From positions 248,001-312,000 of the forward strand of contig JALIZF010001446.1 of assembly GCA_029948255.1 (NCBI GenBank): a stretch of 64,000 bases of DNA, read 5' to 3'. Origin of the DNA: Telmatactis stephensoni (Eukaryota > Cnidaria > Anthozoa > Actiniaria > Isophelliidae). A program made the position numbers and the translations under genes. The notes beneath the pieces are model-generated. The model did not search any database and was not told the origin of the DNA. It saw only the letters and a list, made by a program, of their open reading frames with translations. This document shows positions 28,801 through 37,000 of the stretch, one piece after another; the stretch's first letter is position 1; each line of letters opens with the position of its first letter.

Positions 28801-31800
28801 GTATATAAGTCACACGCTGGGCACAAAAGACCCCAAAATTGGCAAGGTTAAACGTCCCATTTTTGCTCTAGCCAAATGTATCTTCAACAATCTTTGATCA
28901 TTTGCAATGAAATTTTCAGTGATGGCTTTAAGGGTATCTAGGCAACTCGCCCACGGACCAACTCGCACCCGCCAACTCGCCCACGTACATTTTTACTTAA
29001 AGCCACTCATATCGTTGTCCATCTCGCCCACTTATATAAACCTGGAAAGCTAAGGCAGTTGATAATGTCTTACTTCAATTAAAAGACCCATAAAAGTGTT
29101 TTAGTTGAATCAAAAGAGAGAAATAAGTGGTTATGTTTACAATTAAGAGTATTTTCGCTGTTTACACTGTTTACATTTGATCCGACGAGACACTAAGGTT
29201 GGCAAGACACTTGTCCTCAACCACTACCTGACGAAACCTTTGACAGATTAACCCGTTCAAATGTAAACGAAAGGTTGTTGTTTCTCTATAATTCATTCAG
29301 TATACTTGGTAGTTTTAGAGAAAAGAACTTCAGATTTCTTATGAATACGGAGAACACACCACTGAACAGAATGTTCGTGTCGATCAAAACTCTTTAATTG
29401 GAATTGTCGATCTCGGTTGCTTGTTTTCAACTACAAACTTCTTATACACTTTAAAAGAATCTTTCTAGCGACTTATTTAACAAAATAATAATGGTTCTTT
29501 GAATGTAGCCAAACAAGTTATCCCAAGTGCGTCCATAGCATCCGATCGTGAAAGTAGTCTAACGAACGTGATGCCGGTTTACCAGTACAACGAAGCCGTC
29601 TCTCCACCCAAACAAACTCAAAGTGTGAAATTGACACATTGTTTACAACTCGAACGACGTTTGCTTTCTTGATAAGAATTTCAGCTTGAATTACAAAGTA
29701 AAATTACAACAAGTGATAGCCTTCATTTTTACCTTGTATGCAAGCGATTTCGATCGATCACCTGAAAAGACATTTTTGACACGCCCAACAAAGTTGTTGA
29801 TTTATTCGAACTAAAACTCCTGGCCACAACGTGAATGTTGCTTCAAGTTGTATGTAAATGTCGATTTTTCAGATCACTATTCAAAGTATTTTGAAAAAAA
29901 AAAAAAAGTTTTTTAGTTAACCACATCCCAGAGTAAATCTGTTGACCACTTCAGAAGCAGACAAGAAAATTAGTTGTAGATTTCAAAACTGATACTAAGT
30001 GTTTCAGTCGTACTTCGCAGACATACGCAGAACTAAAAAACCTGGCTTAAGAAATATAATTTTCTCTCTACTTGCAACCAAAGTTTAGAAATTCAAAGGT
30101 CTTGAGTTCAGGAATACTTTGTTTAGTTAAGTCAAAATAATAAACTTGGCTTTAAAGTTTCACCATCAGCAGTTTTACGTCAATACCTCGAAGTTGACAA
30201 ATTCGAACGTAATTTGAGATTATTCGCGTGAAATGAAAAGTCCTTGTAGGTGATTCAAGATTTTCGAGTAAAAGTTTAATTTATTTCGATATTTGAAGTT
30301 TATCAACAGTCAGGGTTTCTTAAGTTGCACTATGAATCAGATGGATACTTTGACTTTGACACATTAGTATCGTAAACAAAACTTTGGCGTATTTCTGGTC
30401 GGCTTTGAGTTCTACTGGTTTTGCAAGGTTTTGTGGTCTTCCTTTAAGTAATTACTTGATTTGGCAACAACAGACTTCCAAATTTTGTTTTGGTTCTTTC
30501 GAAGTTTTAGATCATTGTAAAGGACAGTTTAAAAAGCGAATTTTAACACAAATCATCTAAAAGGTGCCCGCTTCTACCCCGATAGGTGTAAACAAGGTGC
30601 GAAATCGGTTCCGTGAAATCGACAACATTGCTAGCGAAAACCTCTCATCCACGATCGTGTAAAAAAACTCGATTAAGTTTTTGTTGCCTTTAAAGGTAAC
30701 TAAGCTGTTGTTGTAGATAGACGGAATGTTTTCAAAATGGCAATTTGTCGCGGTAACAAGTGTGTTTGAAGTTCTTGTATGATCTATCCATGATTGTCTC
30801 GCGGTCTCGAAATTCGTGTTACTCAACTCCGTAATGACAACACTTGCAACCACTTCGTCGAACTCGTTGTTGTTGCTTTGTATTTTTGAAAGATAAACTA
30901 AAAAAGAGAAATCCTACTGAATCGTCAAAGATAAAACAACCATGCAAATGTAATGAAAAAGAGCGATAAAACACAATATTTATACTAGTACAAGTTTTAG
31001 AGTCTTTAGATGCGAACAACTAGAAACTCGAACGCGATCGCAATCGATGTAAACACAGTGTTGACACTTTCTCATTTAAGACTTATAACAGGTGCCAAGT
31101 AAGTTATACACTGATCAAAACATATAATGTTTTATATTGAGAACCAAAGAGTTCTTTTTCAAGTGATTTTATACGTGGGCGAGTTGGTCAGTTTGGCGGG
31201 TGCGAGTTGGCGGGTGCGAGTTGGTCCGTGGGCGAGTTGGATGTAATTCGCTTTAAGTGGCGGTTTGTTTTGCCGTATATAAAAGTTACCATTGAAATGA
31301 TTTTGACCTCATAGTGAATTGTTATTATAATATTTTTTGAGAACACCCAGATCACTAAAGAGATTCTCAAACCTACAGTTTGAAAGAGAATGCCATTTTC
31401 TAAAATCTGGACAGGTGCAATTTTTATCTAGATGCAACATTTCGTTGAGTTATAAGGGATTTTTATTTGACAATGACGTCATAAAAGTATTAGTTACTGC
31501 CTCAATATACGTCTCAAAGTATACAGTCAGTCGATTACAAGATTTGAAACTTAATAAAAAGCCAAGCCGTAGACGCACTGATTTCTTGCTGAGTTATAAA
31601 TTTAAGAATCAGAACTGGCTGAGGCGACATGAATTTTAAAATTTTCGGTGATGAGAATCTCTTGCCTACAGCTACAACTAGAATTTCTACCTCAAAATAG
31701 TCTTGACTTTTATAAACACTCAGGTTATCTGATATAACATGGTTATGCGATTTCGCACAATTGACCTAAAATCGCATAAAATCGCACAATCACCGAAAAT

Positions 31801-33842
31801 CGCATAAATTGCCAAAAAATTCATACTTTTTTTACTAAAATCAAATGAAATGTCACTAATACTTAAGACATATGTAGATACAAACCATTTTAATGTAAAT
31901 ACACTTGCGAAAACTATCGAAAAGTCTACGAAAACAGGCCAGAGTTGAACGATTTTTCACCCGTCTTCAAGGCGTCACTTGCATTGGAGAGCAATTCATG
32001 TCAATCAAAAACATCAAAAATAAAGTATTTCAAATTATTATTATTTATTTAAATGGGAGCTCTGCTATTAAGTAGTACCAAATTTATATATTACTTGAGA
32101 AATGGAATTGCCGAAAATTCTCACTGATTGAGTTCCTACAGGTTGTTGCTTCCAAATTTCATTTTGCTATTTGAACTAGCCATTTCTAAGAAAGTGAAGT
32201 GCTGCAAGCTGATTAGTACTGTATAATATTGTACGAGGCTTTAAAAAACTTATTAATTCAGCAAAAAGTTTGAGCCAAAAAAATTGTCTATACATCAAAC
32301 AGTGTCTTCCCTTGGAAAACGTCTCTTCCCTTGGAAAACATCACAATAGAATGCGTTCGTGAGTTTGATGGATATTAGTGCGGTACAAAGATATGACGTG
32401 GACAGTCGATTTCATCTAAGCGAAAACAATTGAAAAGAAAGCCACCACTAATTGGGGGTGGTACGTCTAAGTTTTGATGTCTAAAATTTGATGTTTATCA
32501 CGTGCAACTTTGATATTTGGGCCCACCAACTTTGCGGTTTTAAATGTAAACATTAGTACGTTTTTCAAGACCGATGGACAACTGTATCAAGCTCGTGTGA
32601 GTAAACATGATTCGTGCAAATGCTTTTGGACGCAATTATAAACCTAGAACAGCTCTCCCGTCTTTGTTGAGATATGAAGCGGTAGAAAAAGCATTGGTAT
32701 AGCACTTAGTATAGGACATCAAAACCTAGACGTACCGCTCCCAATTAGTGGCGGCTTTCTTTACAGTCAAGTGTTTTCGCTTAGATGAAATCGACTGTAA
32801 AGAAGCAAGACAAATTTCATCCTCAATTTACTGATCACAAACAACTAATGTTAGCAATGATTAAAAAATAACTCATTGATGTCATTCATAACTGGCCCTA
32901 GCAGCTAAAAAAGTACTTGATAAATATCTTTTGTTACAGAGAATCTAACAAAGAATTATGAAAAATAAAATATGACCAATTTTGCAGTGCGACTCATTGA
33001 CTCACAACTCATTGGCTCACAACTCATTGAGGGACCCCCCACCCCCCGTAGAAGACTTTTTCTGGGGGGTTCTAAAAAAGTCGTTTCTAGGGGGGTTGTT
33101 GCGTCAGAGCCTTTGATCTTTTCGTATTTTTTCCGTAATTTTGGATATTTTTCTGAGGGGGGCAGACAAAAGTGTAAAAATTTCCGAGGGGGTAGTTGTG
33201 TCGGCACCTTGATCTTTTTTTTCTGAGGTGGTAAAAAACGAATTTCTGGGGGGTATTGTTGAATTATATCCTCTATGGGGGGGGGGGGGGGGTGGATATA
33301 AAATGGAATGGTCCTGACTCATGTGACTCATACAGACATTTTTCTCTACCTGTGACTTGCAATCGCGCGGAAAAGAATTTCTCAGGCTGCCCTGTTTCTC
33401 TTATTTTCGCACCATAGGTGTTGCTGTCATTGAAGGTTACATGTGTAATCTTGAACCAAGCATGTCCTGCAGTAAGGTTACCAACAAAACTAACTCGTCC
33501 TTGATAAGAAGTATTGGCTACAGCAGCATCAATAATTACAACAGGGCTAAAGTCTGTGTAGATAAACCTGGGTGCAAAACTATCACTACTAGGATCTTTT
33601 ATTCCCCACTCAGCCGAGTAGATCGTTGTCGTCGCGCTCCACCTGAAAATTGCATCTGTACTTTTATTGACTGTAATAGGGGAAGCAAGAGGCTGTATAA
33701 AACACAGTGCTGAAAGGCCAAAAAATACGAAACGATAAAGTTATTGTGTATTAAAAAGCAGTAAGAACAATATTAGCAAGGATCCCTTACCAGCCGGGCA
33801 CCACAAAATTAATAAACCGAGAGACAACCCTTCTACAACCAT
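1..33842 (-). CDS. Split host gene: type I membrane protein with one Ig-like domain (5' complete, 3' end outside window)
   Basis: Seven minus-strand exons join in phase: 33791-33842, 33350-33709, 20332-20367, 12122-12169, 8667-8690, 5667-5779 and 1-84. Together they give 717 bases, or 239 codons, with no stop. The order is signal peptide, Ig-like domain, Thr/Pro-rich stalk, transmembrane helix and acidic cytoplasmic tail. Introns up to the stalk and membrane exons are all phase 1, the usual phase for shuffled extracellular modules; the intron after the membrane exon is phase 0. Every junction has GT-AG apart from one GC-AG donor at 8666-8665. The product should sit in the plasma membrane with the Ig domain outside, as a receptor or adhesion molecule. 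Ligand and function cannot be read from sequence. Further small stalk or tail exons may hide in the introns, and direct joining of the 5667-5779 and 1-84 exons is inferred from phase only. Confidence 0.72.
1824..2130 (+). repeat. Dispersed repeat family R1, copy 1
   Basis: This segment starts near GACGTTTTTGATT, carries GGGCTTCCTGTGG, and continues through TCAGTCAGATTTTATAATTG to TTCAACATCCTTCAATT. It is recognisably related to 2340-2650, 11326-11640 and part of 28590-28730. The copies are diverged and lack clear inverted ends, so the element class is unknown. Confidence 0.6.
2340..2650 (+). repeat. Dispersed repeat family R1, copy 2
   Basis: This is the same order of blocks as copy 1 (GGATTTCCTGTGG, AAGCTCAGTGACC, TCAGATTTCATAACTG), diverged by substitutions and small indels. 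Both R1 copies follow a short motif with CTACCTAATAGC or CTACCTAAAAGC and GAGCTCC, at 1766 and 2320. Confidence 0.55.
5331..5416. repeat. AAAT/AAGT tetranucleotide microsatellite
   Basis: This is an uninterrupted run of AAAT units with a short stretch of AAGT variants near 5386-5400. Confidence 0.95.
5667..5779 (-). CDS. Exon 6 of Ig receptor gene: transmembrane helix
   Basis: A 113-base exon lies between a ttatcatcag acceptor and a gtaata donor. It encodes a short acidic lead (GSKEELSVGAK), then about 24 hydrophobic residues rich in Val, Ile, Ala and Gly, then four cysteines in a row and Val-Lys-Lys. That is a single-pass membrane helix with a stop-transfer end; the cysteines next to the inner membrane face are probable palmitoylation sites. 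It enters in phase 1 and leaves in phase 0. Confidence 0.75.
5959..6024. repeat. Long poly-A tract
   Basis: About 66 adenines are followed by A-rich sequence to 6048. No retrogene or SINE body could be recognised upstream of it on either strand. Confidence 0.9.
6452..6818. mobile_element. Foldback (MITE-like) element
   Basis: The left arm (from AAATGAGCTTTTATC through ACCATAGCTGGAAAGAGCATG) is mirrored by the right arm (CATGCTCTTTCCAGCTATGGT through GATAAAAGCTCATT). The arms are about 150 bp and imperfect. No coding sequence lies between them. Confidence 0.7.
7136..7571. mobile_element. MITE with 22-bp terminal inverted repeats
   Basis: The left end TATATAATAGAATTTTACG (7136) is matched in reverse by CGTAAAATTCTATTATATA at the right end. 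The TA-rich ends suggest a TA-targeting family, but the duplication cannot be separated from the surrounding T and A runs. Confidence 0.7.
7577..7720. mobile_element. Short palindromic element
   Basis: AAATAGATCAGGC followed by TAGCTATGTTCTGTACTCTG is repeated in reverse at 7680-7720. The arms are about 40 bp around a 60-bp centre. Confidence 0.65.
7829..7894. repeat. GGGA and GA microsatellite
   Basis: A run of GGGA units passes directly into GA units. Confidence 0.95.
8667..8690 (-). CDS. Exon 5 of Ig receptor gene: 24-base stalk microexon with GC-AG intron
   Basis: After a ttattttag acceptor the exon encodes PPVTKPK. The in-phase end is followed by gcaagt, the consensus for the rare GC donor class. 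The nearest GT donor, at 8662-8661, would add four bases and break the phase with the membrane exon, so the GC donor is preferred. This is the weakest exon of the chain. Confidence 0.5.
11170..11250. repeat. AAT trinucleotide microsatellite
   Basis: About 27 uninterrupted AAT units. Confidence 0.95.
11326..11640 (+). repeat. Dispersed repeat family R1, copy 3
   Basis: It shares GACGTTTTTGATT, GGGCTTCCTGTAG, TCAGTCAGATTTTATAATTG and ACATCCTTCAATTAAA with copies 1 and 2, in the same order. Confidence 0.6.
12122..12169 (-). CDS. Exon 4 of Ig receptor gene: Thr-rich stalk microexon
   Basis: A 48-base phase 1-1 exon lies between a tttaccag acceptor and a consensus gtaagtaa donor. It encodes VTTTHKPIIWPATTE after the split codon. 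It resembles exon 3 in composition and phase, as expected of duplicated linker exons. Confidence 0.6.
12754..12944. mobile_element. Foldback element next to the DIRS insertion
   Basis: AATTAGACAACAGAAAGC, then CCCATGGCATTATAGAC, are mirrored by GTCTATAACGCCATGGG and CTTTCTGTTGTCTAATT. The right arm plus flank is repeated at 17426-17528, on the far side of the DIRS coding region. Confidence 0.65.
12885..12988. repeat. DIRS-associated direct repeat A, first copy
   Basis: It runs from TTTATATTTTCTCTCGTGCG to CACTTTAAAATAATG and matches 17426-17528 with about one base of length difference. Confidence 0.85.
12989..13089. repeat. DIRS-associated direct repeat B, first copy
   Basis: It runs from TTAAACTCATCACC to CTGTCTCAACCCA and is essentially identical to 13525-13625. 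Confidence 0.85.
13525..13625. repeat. DIRS-associated direct repeat B, second copy
   Basis: Second copy of the 101-base repeat, adjacent to the recombinase stop codon. Confidence 0.85.
13628..14758 (-). CDS. DIRS tyrosine recombinase
   Basis: About 376 codons are open. An N-terminal helical SAM-like part (STRRTHASAQRKFMDF) is followed by the catalytic domain. Arg I sits in FGFLRSAEF; the H-x-x-R box is HSFRIGAAT; the last box is LGRWSSNAYMSYIR, with Trp in place of the second His and the nucleophile Tyr. The enzyme would integrate the circular cDNA without making a target duplication. The frame opens directly after a stop with no early ATG, and it overlaps the RNase H end by 94 bases in another frame. 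Translation by frameshift or an internal start is therefore likely. It is the best-preserved gene of this element. Confidence 0.85.
   Translation of the reverse strand: MAGIPASGPLGTPIPHPDSAQAGSRADWTLLESQCHEYLLNGLAPSTRRTHASAQRKFMDFSLQLGRPSPCPADKKSLCLFITHLAQTISHRSIKVYLSAVRSLHIEQGFSDPLVNCPRLVQVFRGIKRSQGSAVSQRLPITDSHMLTIFAALKMQQFDHTMFWATCTLAYFGFLRSAEFTIPNLQSFNSALHLQVKDLAFDNLTSPSCLRVCIKASKTDPFRSGCYIHIGRGFFPLCAVTAMTAYLNVRGGAPGPLFLLTDGRPLSRELLTSWLRSIFSSAGFVGNFSSHSFRIGAATVAARNGIPDHLIQSLGRWSSNAYMSYIRTPAGVASIPFSSSFLGKLLLNSLLSMWCLGLLGWEVPVTLSLLLQAPWR
14665..16284 (-). pseudogene. DIRS reverse transcriptase with RNase H, frameshifted
   Basis: Three frames cover one protein. 16284-15838 holds the RT N-terminus with GKWRLIVDLSSPRG. 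15844-15155 holds the RT core, with FDVESAYRNIPVHP, LPFGLRSAPFIF and the catalytic YLDD. 15267-14665 holds RNase H, with SDASGAIGYG, the AYKELFPIV glutamate, RSDNEAVV and the final ADALSRF aspartate. The frame changes near 15840 and near 15205 by one base each, so the copy cannot make the full protein unless the shifts are sequencing errors. The YLDD form and overlap with a recombinase gene fit DIRS rather than an LTR element. Confidence 0.85.
16530..17466 (-). pseudogene. DIRS gag-like protein, frameshifted
   Basis: Two overlapping frames (17466-17122, Ser/Pro/Val-rich, and 17147-16530) form one protein, with a one-base shift in an A run near 17140. The C-terminal half has a cysteine/histidine cluster (CRSWNRGQC, then STCLFAHKCISCAG) and ends in a basic Ser/Arg/Lys tail that suits nucleic-acid binding. 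Assignment as gag rests on position upstream of the RT and on the zinc-knuckle-like cysteines. Confidence 0.65.
17426..17528. repeat. DIRS-associated direct repeat A, second copy
   Basis: Second copy of repeat A. The gag-like open frame runs back into it without an ATG. Confidence 0.85.
17529..20331. other. Intron, with one foldback element
   Basis: No exon is supported. The foldback at 18332-18990 is the main structure. The rest is AT-rich and unremarkable. Confidence 0.45.
18332..18990. mobile_element. Foldback element with about 290-bp arms
   Basis: CTGGGCTGGCAGTGTACTG at the left end is mirrored by CAGTACAATGCCAGCCCAG at the right end. Matching continues through the arms (AATAACTTTTTATAGTCAAG, TTCACATGTGAA, AATGACGTCAT, AATAGGCGCATTTGAAAG). 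The centre is about 80 bp and has no coding potential. Confidence 0.8.
20332..20367 (-). CDS. Exon 3 of Ig receptor gene: Thr/Pro stalk microexon
   Basis: A 36-base phase 1-1 exon lies between a good acceptor (tttttcag) and a consensus donor (gtaagtaa). It encodes VPTTAPPPTTFT, a mucin-like O-glycosylation stalk. The in-phase match with the Ig exon and the Thr/Pro content are the reasons for calling it. Confidence 0.62.
20500..20574. mobile_element. 75-bp mini-foldback
   Basis: AAACAATAGAATTTAA is mirrored by TTAAATTCTATTGTTT around a 43-bp centre. Confidence 0.6.
21150..21490. repeat. AAGATCTTA-type palindrome array
   Basis: Many interlocking palindromic units such as AAGATCTTGTAAGAT and ATCTTGTAAGATC occur in both orientations. 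The motif family is the one found at 51850-52375, 54420-54706 and 61447-61885, here more diverged and more AT-rich. Confidence 0.75.
21867..23755. repeat. Local duplication, two full copies and one partial copy
   Basis: 21867-22630 and 23073-23755 match from CCTCTATGAGGCCATGTGG through the GT-rich stretch, CGACTTTGTCCTAGTGCCC and ACATAACAACTCTTG. A partial, more diverged copy lies at 22748-23060. Confidence 0.8.
23995..25680. repeat. Dispersed duplicate pair
   Basis: 23995-24300 and 25425-25680 share TATTTCATTCCGAACG, AATCAAACGTTTCCC, CTATATTTGATTATTAATA and CTTTCGGCTTGACA in the same order, with moderate divergence. Confidence 0.7.
24633..24926. mobile_element. Foldback element
   Basis: AGTTCCCGGTCAA is mirrored by TTGACCGGGAACT at the ends. 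Inside, AGTGTGTCTCCGATTTT pairs with AAAATCGGAGACACACT. Confidence 0.75.
25776..25921. repeat. AAAAC pentanucleotide microsatellite
   Basis: About 28 tandem AAAAC units. The long Phe/Val/Leu/Cys open frame on the minus strand is only its translation. Confidence 0.95.
27122..27884. mobile_element. Foldback element carrying a RecQ helicase fragment
   Basis: The arms (27122-27354 and 27652-27884) are about 233 bp and nearly perfect inverted copies. The outer flanks carry the direct repeat ACTATGCT on both sides, an 8-bp target duplication. The 297-bp centre is a fragment of helicase coding sequence. An 8-bp duplication fits hAT, P or Mutator-type transposases acting in trans. Confidence 0.8.
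27357..27641 (-). pseudogene. RecQ-type helicase fragment captured in foldback
   Basis: The minus-strand frame from 27641 contains VNLPTGYGKSLIFQCLP, which is the Walker A motif with RecQ-family context. After one stop (27435-27437) it continues with LMTDQVEKLQNLGIP, the motif Ia region of RecQ helicases. The segment upstream of Walker A (IESLLDDQKESLRMF) matches the DQ...E/R region that precedes it. Only motifs up to Ia are present, and the reading frame starts inside the protein. It is a captured remnant without enzyme activity. Confidence 0.8.
28590..28730 (+). repeat. Dispersed repeat family R1, partial copy 4
   Basis: It shares ATTCAGATTCACTGTCA, ATTTCATAATTGACTTT and CTCAGAAATAGAAAGCAAAA with the other copies. 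Confidence 0.5.
28943..31240. mobile_element. 2.3-kb element with repetitive inverted ends
   Basis: The left end (28943-28988) reads CAACTCGCCCACGG, then CCAACTCGCACCCG, then CCAACTCGCCCACGTA. The right end (31172-31240) carries the same modules inverted, with one extra unit. No target duplication is evident, and none of the interior short frames looks like a transposase. It is probably a non-autonomous DNA transposon of unknown family. Confidence 0.65.
32403..32798. mobile_element. Foldback element
   Basis: ACAGTCGATTTCATCTAAGC is mirrored by GCTTAGATGAAATCGACTGT. The match continues with AAAGCCACCACTAATTGGG and GTACGTCTAAGTTTTGATGTC. Confidence 0.8.
33350..33709 (-). CDS. Exon 2 of Ig receptor gene: V-type Ig-like domain
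   Basis: This 360-base phase 1-1 exon encodes about 120 residues. An acceptor (cctttcag) stands at 33710-33716 and a donor (CAG then gtagag) at 33349. The fold signature is an FRWSATTT strand with the core Trp, then GRVSFVGNL (strand D), HAWFKITHVTF (strand E) and DSNTYGAKI (strand F, the D-x-x-x-Y motif). The strand B and F cysteines of a normal Ig domain are missing: Tyr is followed by Gly-Ala where Tyr-x-Cys is expected. Several N-x-T/S sites suggest glycosylation. Disulfide-free V-like domains of this kind are common in cnidarian membrane proteins. Family assignment rests on motif reading, not on a profile search. Confidence 0.72.
33791..33842 (-). CDS. Exon 1 of Ig receptor gene: signal peptide
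   Basis: The ATG lies at 33842-33840 and is followed by 17 codons that include a Leu/Ile/Trp-rich hydrophobic core (SLGLLILWCPA). The exon ends in a consensus donor (CTG then gtaaggg) in phase 1. The next exon restores the frame and begins ALCF, so cleavage probably falls near the junction. The short leader followed by a phase 1 intron is the classic arrangement for secreted and Ig-superfamily genes. Confidence 0.72.
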
Positions 33843-34029
33843 TTTGAATTTTCTCTTCAACAAAGAGACATACGGGATAGTGAACCTAGGGCCATGCAAA
33901 GGCGGGGAGCCTTAGCAGGGGCTCTGGTGGCATGAGGAAAGATGTCCTCAATGTTAATTTTAGTGAATAATTGACCGAATGAGCAGCTTCAATGTGGAAT
34001 ACATATAGGCACCTTACTAATTAACAGTA
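33843..34029 (-). promoter_or_regulatory. Probable 5' flank of the Ig receptor gene
   Basis: About 190 bases separate the receptor start codon from the first units of the minisatellite. I see no clear TATA box. The promoter must be here or lie within or beyond the satellite; this is inferred from position only. Confidence 0.3.
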
Positions 34030-37000
34030 TACTAGTATAATCTCTGTGTACCACTATGTTCCCTGTATACTACTGTAATCCTTGTATACTACTGTATTCC
34101 CTGTTACCTACTCTAATTTCTGTTATCTACTGTAATCCCCGATATTTAGTGTAATCCCTGTTATCAACTGTAACCCCCGTTATCTACTAGACTGTAACCC
34201 CTGTTATCTACTGTAACCCCTGTTATCTACTGTATTCCCTGTTATCTACTGTAATCCCTGTTATCTACTGTAATCCCTGTTATCTACTGTAACCCCCGTT
34301 ATCTACTGTAACCCCCGTTATCTACTGTTATCCCTGTTATCTACAGTATTCCCTGTTATCTACTGTAACCCCCGTTATCTACTGTAATCCCTGTTATCTA
34401 CTGTATTCCCTGTTATCTACTGTAATCCCTGTTATCTACTGTAATCCCTGTTATCTACAGTATTCCCTGTTACCTACTGTAACCCCTGTTATCTACTGTA
34501 TTCCCTGTTATCTACTGTAACCCCTGATATCTACTGTAATCCCTGTTATCTACTGTAATCCATGTTATCAACTGTAATCCCTGTTATCTACTGTATTCCC
34601 TGTTATCTACTGTAATCCCTGTTATCAACTGTAATCCCTGTTATCTACTGTATTCCCTGTTATCTACTGTAGTCCCTGTTATCTACTGTAATCCCTGATA
34701 TCTACTGTGATCCCTGTTATCTACTGTAATCCCTGTTATCTACTGTATTCCCTGTTACCTACTGTAACCCCTGTTATCTACTGTATTCCCTGTTATCTAC
34801 TGTAATCCCTGTTATCTACTGTAATCCCTGTTATCTACTGTAATCCCTGTTATCTACTGTATTCCCTGTTATCTACTGTAATCCCTGTTATCTACTGTGA
34901 TCCCTGTTATCTACTGTAATCCCTGTTATCTACTGTAATCCCTGTTATCAACTGTAACCCTTGTTATCTACTGTATTCCCTGTTATCTACTGTAATCCCT
35001 GATATTTACTGTATTCCCTGTTATCTACTGTATTCCCTGTTATCTACTGTAATCCCTGATATCTGCTGTAATCCCTGTTATCAACTGTAACCCCTGTTAT
35101 CTACTGTAATCCCTGTTATCTACTGTAATCCCTGTTATCAACTGTAACCCCTGTTATCTACTGTAATCCCTGTTATCTACTGTAATCCCTGTTATCTACT
35201 GTAACCCCTGTTATCTACTGTAATCCCTGTTATCTACTGTAATCCCTGTTATCTCCTGTAATCCCTGTTATCTACTGTAATCCCTGTTATCTACTGTAAT
35301 CCCTGTTATCTCCTGTAATCCCTGTTATCTACTGTAATCCCTGTTATCTCCTGTAATCCCTGTTATCTACTGTAATCCCTGATATCTACTGTAATCCCTG
35401 TTATCTACTGTAATCCCTGTTATCTACTGTAATCCCTGTTATCTACTGTAATCCCTGTTATCTACTGTAATCCATGTTATCAACTGTAATCCCTGTTATC
35501 TACTGTATTCCCTGTTATCTACTGTAATCCCTGTTATCAACTGTAATCCCTGTTATCTACTGTATTCCCTGTTATCTACTGTAGTCCCTGTTATCTACTG
35601 TAATCCCTGATATCTACTGTGATCCCTGTTATCTACTGTAATCCCTGTTATCTACTGTATTCCCTGTTACCTACTGTAACCCCTGTTATCTACTGTATTC
35701 CCTGTTATCTACTGTAATCCCTGATATCTACTGTAATCCCTGTTATCTACTGTAATCCCTGTTATCTACTGTATTCCCTGTTATCTACTGTAATCCCTGT
35801 TATCTACTGTGATCCCTGTTATCTACTGTAATCCCTGTTATCTACTGTAATCCCTGTTATCAACTGTAACCCTTGTTATCTACTGTATTCCCTGTTATCT
35901 ACTGTAATCCCTGATATTTACTGTATTCCCTGTTATCTACTGTATTCCCTGTTATCTACTGTAATCCCTGATATCTGCTGTAATCCCTGTTATCAACTGT
36001 AACCCCTGTTATCTACTGTAATCCCTGTTATCTACTGTAATCCCTGTTATCTACTGTAACCCCTGTTATATACTGTATTCCCTGTTATCTACTGTAATCC
36101 CTGTTATCTACTGTAATCCCTGTTATCTACTGTAACCCCCGTTATCTACTGTAACCCCCGTTATCTACTGTTATCCCTGTTATCTACAGTATTCCCTGTT
36201 ATCTACTGTAACCCCCGTTATCTACTGTAATCCCTGTTATCTACTGTATTCCCTGTTATCTACTGTAATCCCTGTTATCTACTGTAATCCCTGTTATCTA
36301 CAGTATTCCCTGTTACCTACTGTAACCCCTGTTATCTACTGTATTCCCTGTTATCTACTGTAACCCCTGATATCTACTGTAATCCCTGTTATCTACTGTA
36401 ATCCATGTTATCAACTGTAATCCCTGTTATCTACTGTATTCCCTGTTATCTACTGTAATCACTGTTATCAACTGTAATCCCTGTTATCTACTGTATTCCC
36501 TGTTATCTACTGTATTCCCTGTTACCTACTGTAACCCCTGTTATCTACTGTATTCCCTGTTATCTACTGTAACCCCTGTTATCTACTGTAATCCCTGATA
36601 TCTACTGTGATCCCTGTTATCTACTGTAATCCCTGTTATCTACTGTATTCCCTGTTACCTACTGTAACCCCTGTTATCTACTGTATTCCCTGTTATCTAC
36701 TGTAATCCCTGTTATCTACTGTAATCCCTGTTATCTACTGTAATCCCTGTTATCTACTGTATTCCCTGTTATCTACTGTAATCCCTGTTATCTACTGTGA
36801 TCCCTGTTATCTACTGTAATCCCTGTTATCTACTGTAATCCCTGTTATCAACTGTAACCCTTGTTATCTACTGTATTCCCTGTTATCTACTGTAATCCCT
36901 GATATTTACTGTATTCCCTGTTATCTACTGTATTCCCTGTTATCTACTGTAATCCCTGATATCTGCTGTAATCCCTGTTATCAACTGTAACCCCTGTTAT

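Larger units (their letters stand above)
20368..33349. other. Large intron filled with mobile elements and duplications
   Basis: Identified contents are listed separately: AAGATCTTA-type array, three-copy duplication, foldback at 24633-24926, AAAAC microsatellite, TTAA element with nested foldback, 2.3-kb repeat-ended element and foldback at 32403-32798. The remainder is AT-rich with no recognisable coding. Additional small stalk exons cannot be excluded. Confidence 0.45.

Noticed and set aside
32956..33331. Overlapping open frames on both strands with Pro- and Gly-rich peptides
   Set aside because: They arise from diverged GGGG-rich repeats (GAGGGGGG, CTGGGGGG), with no start context, domain or splice logic.
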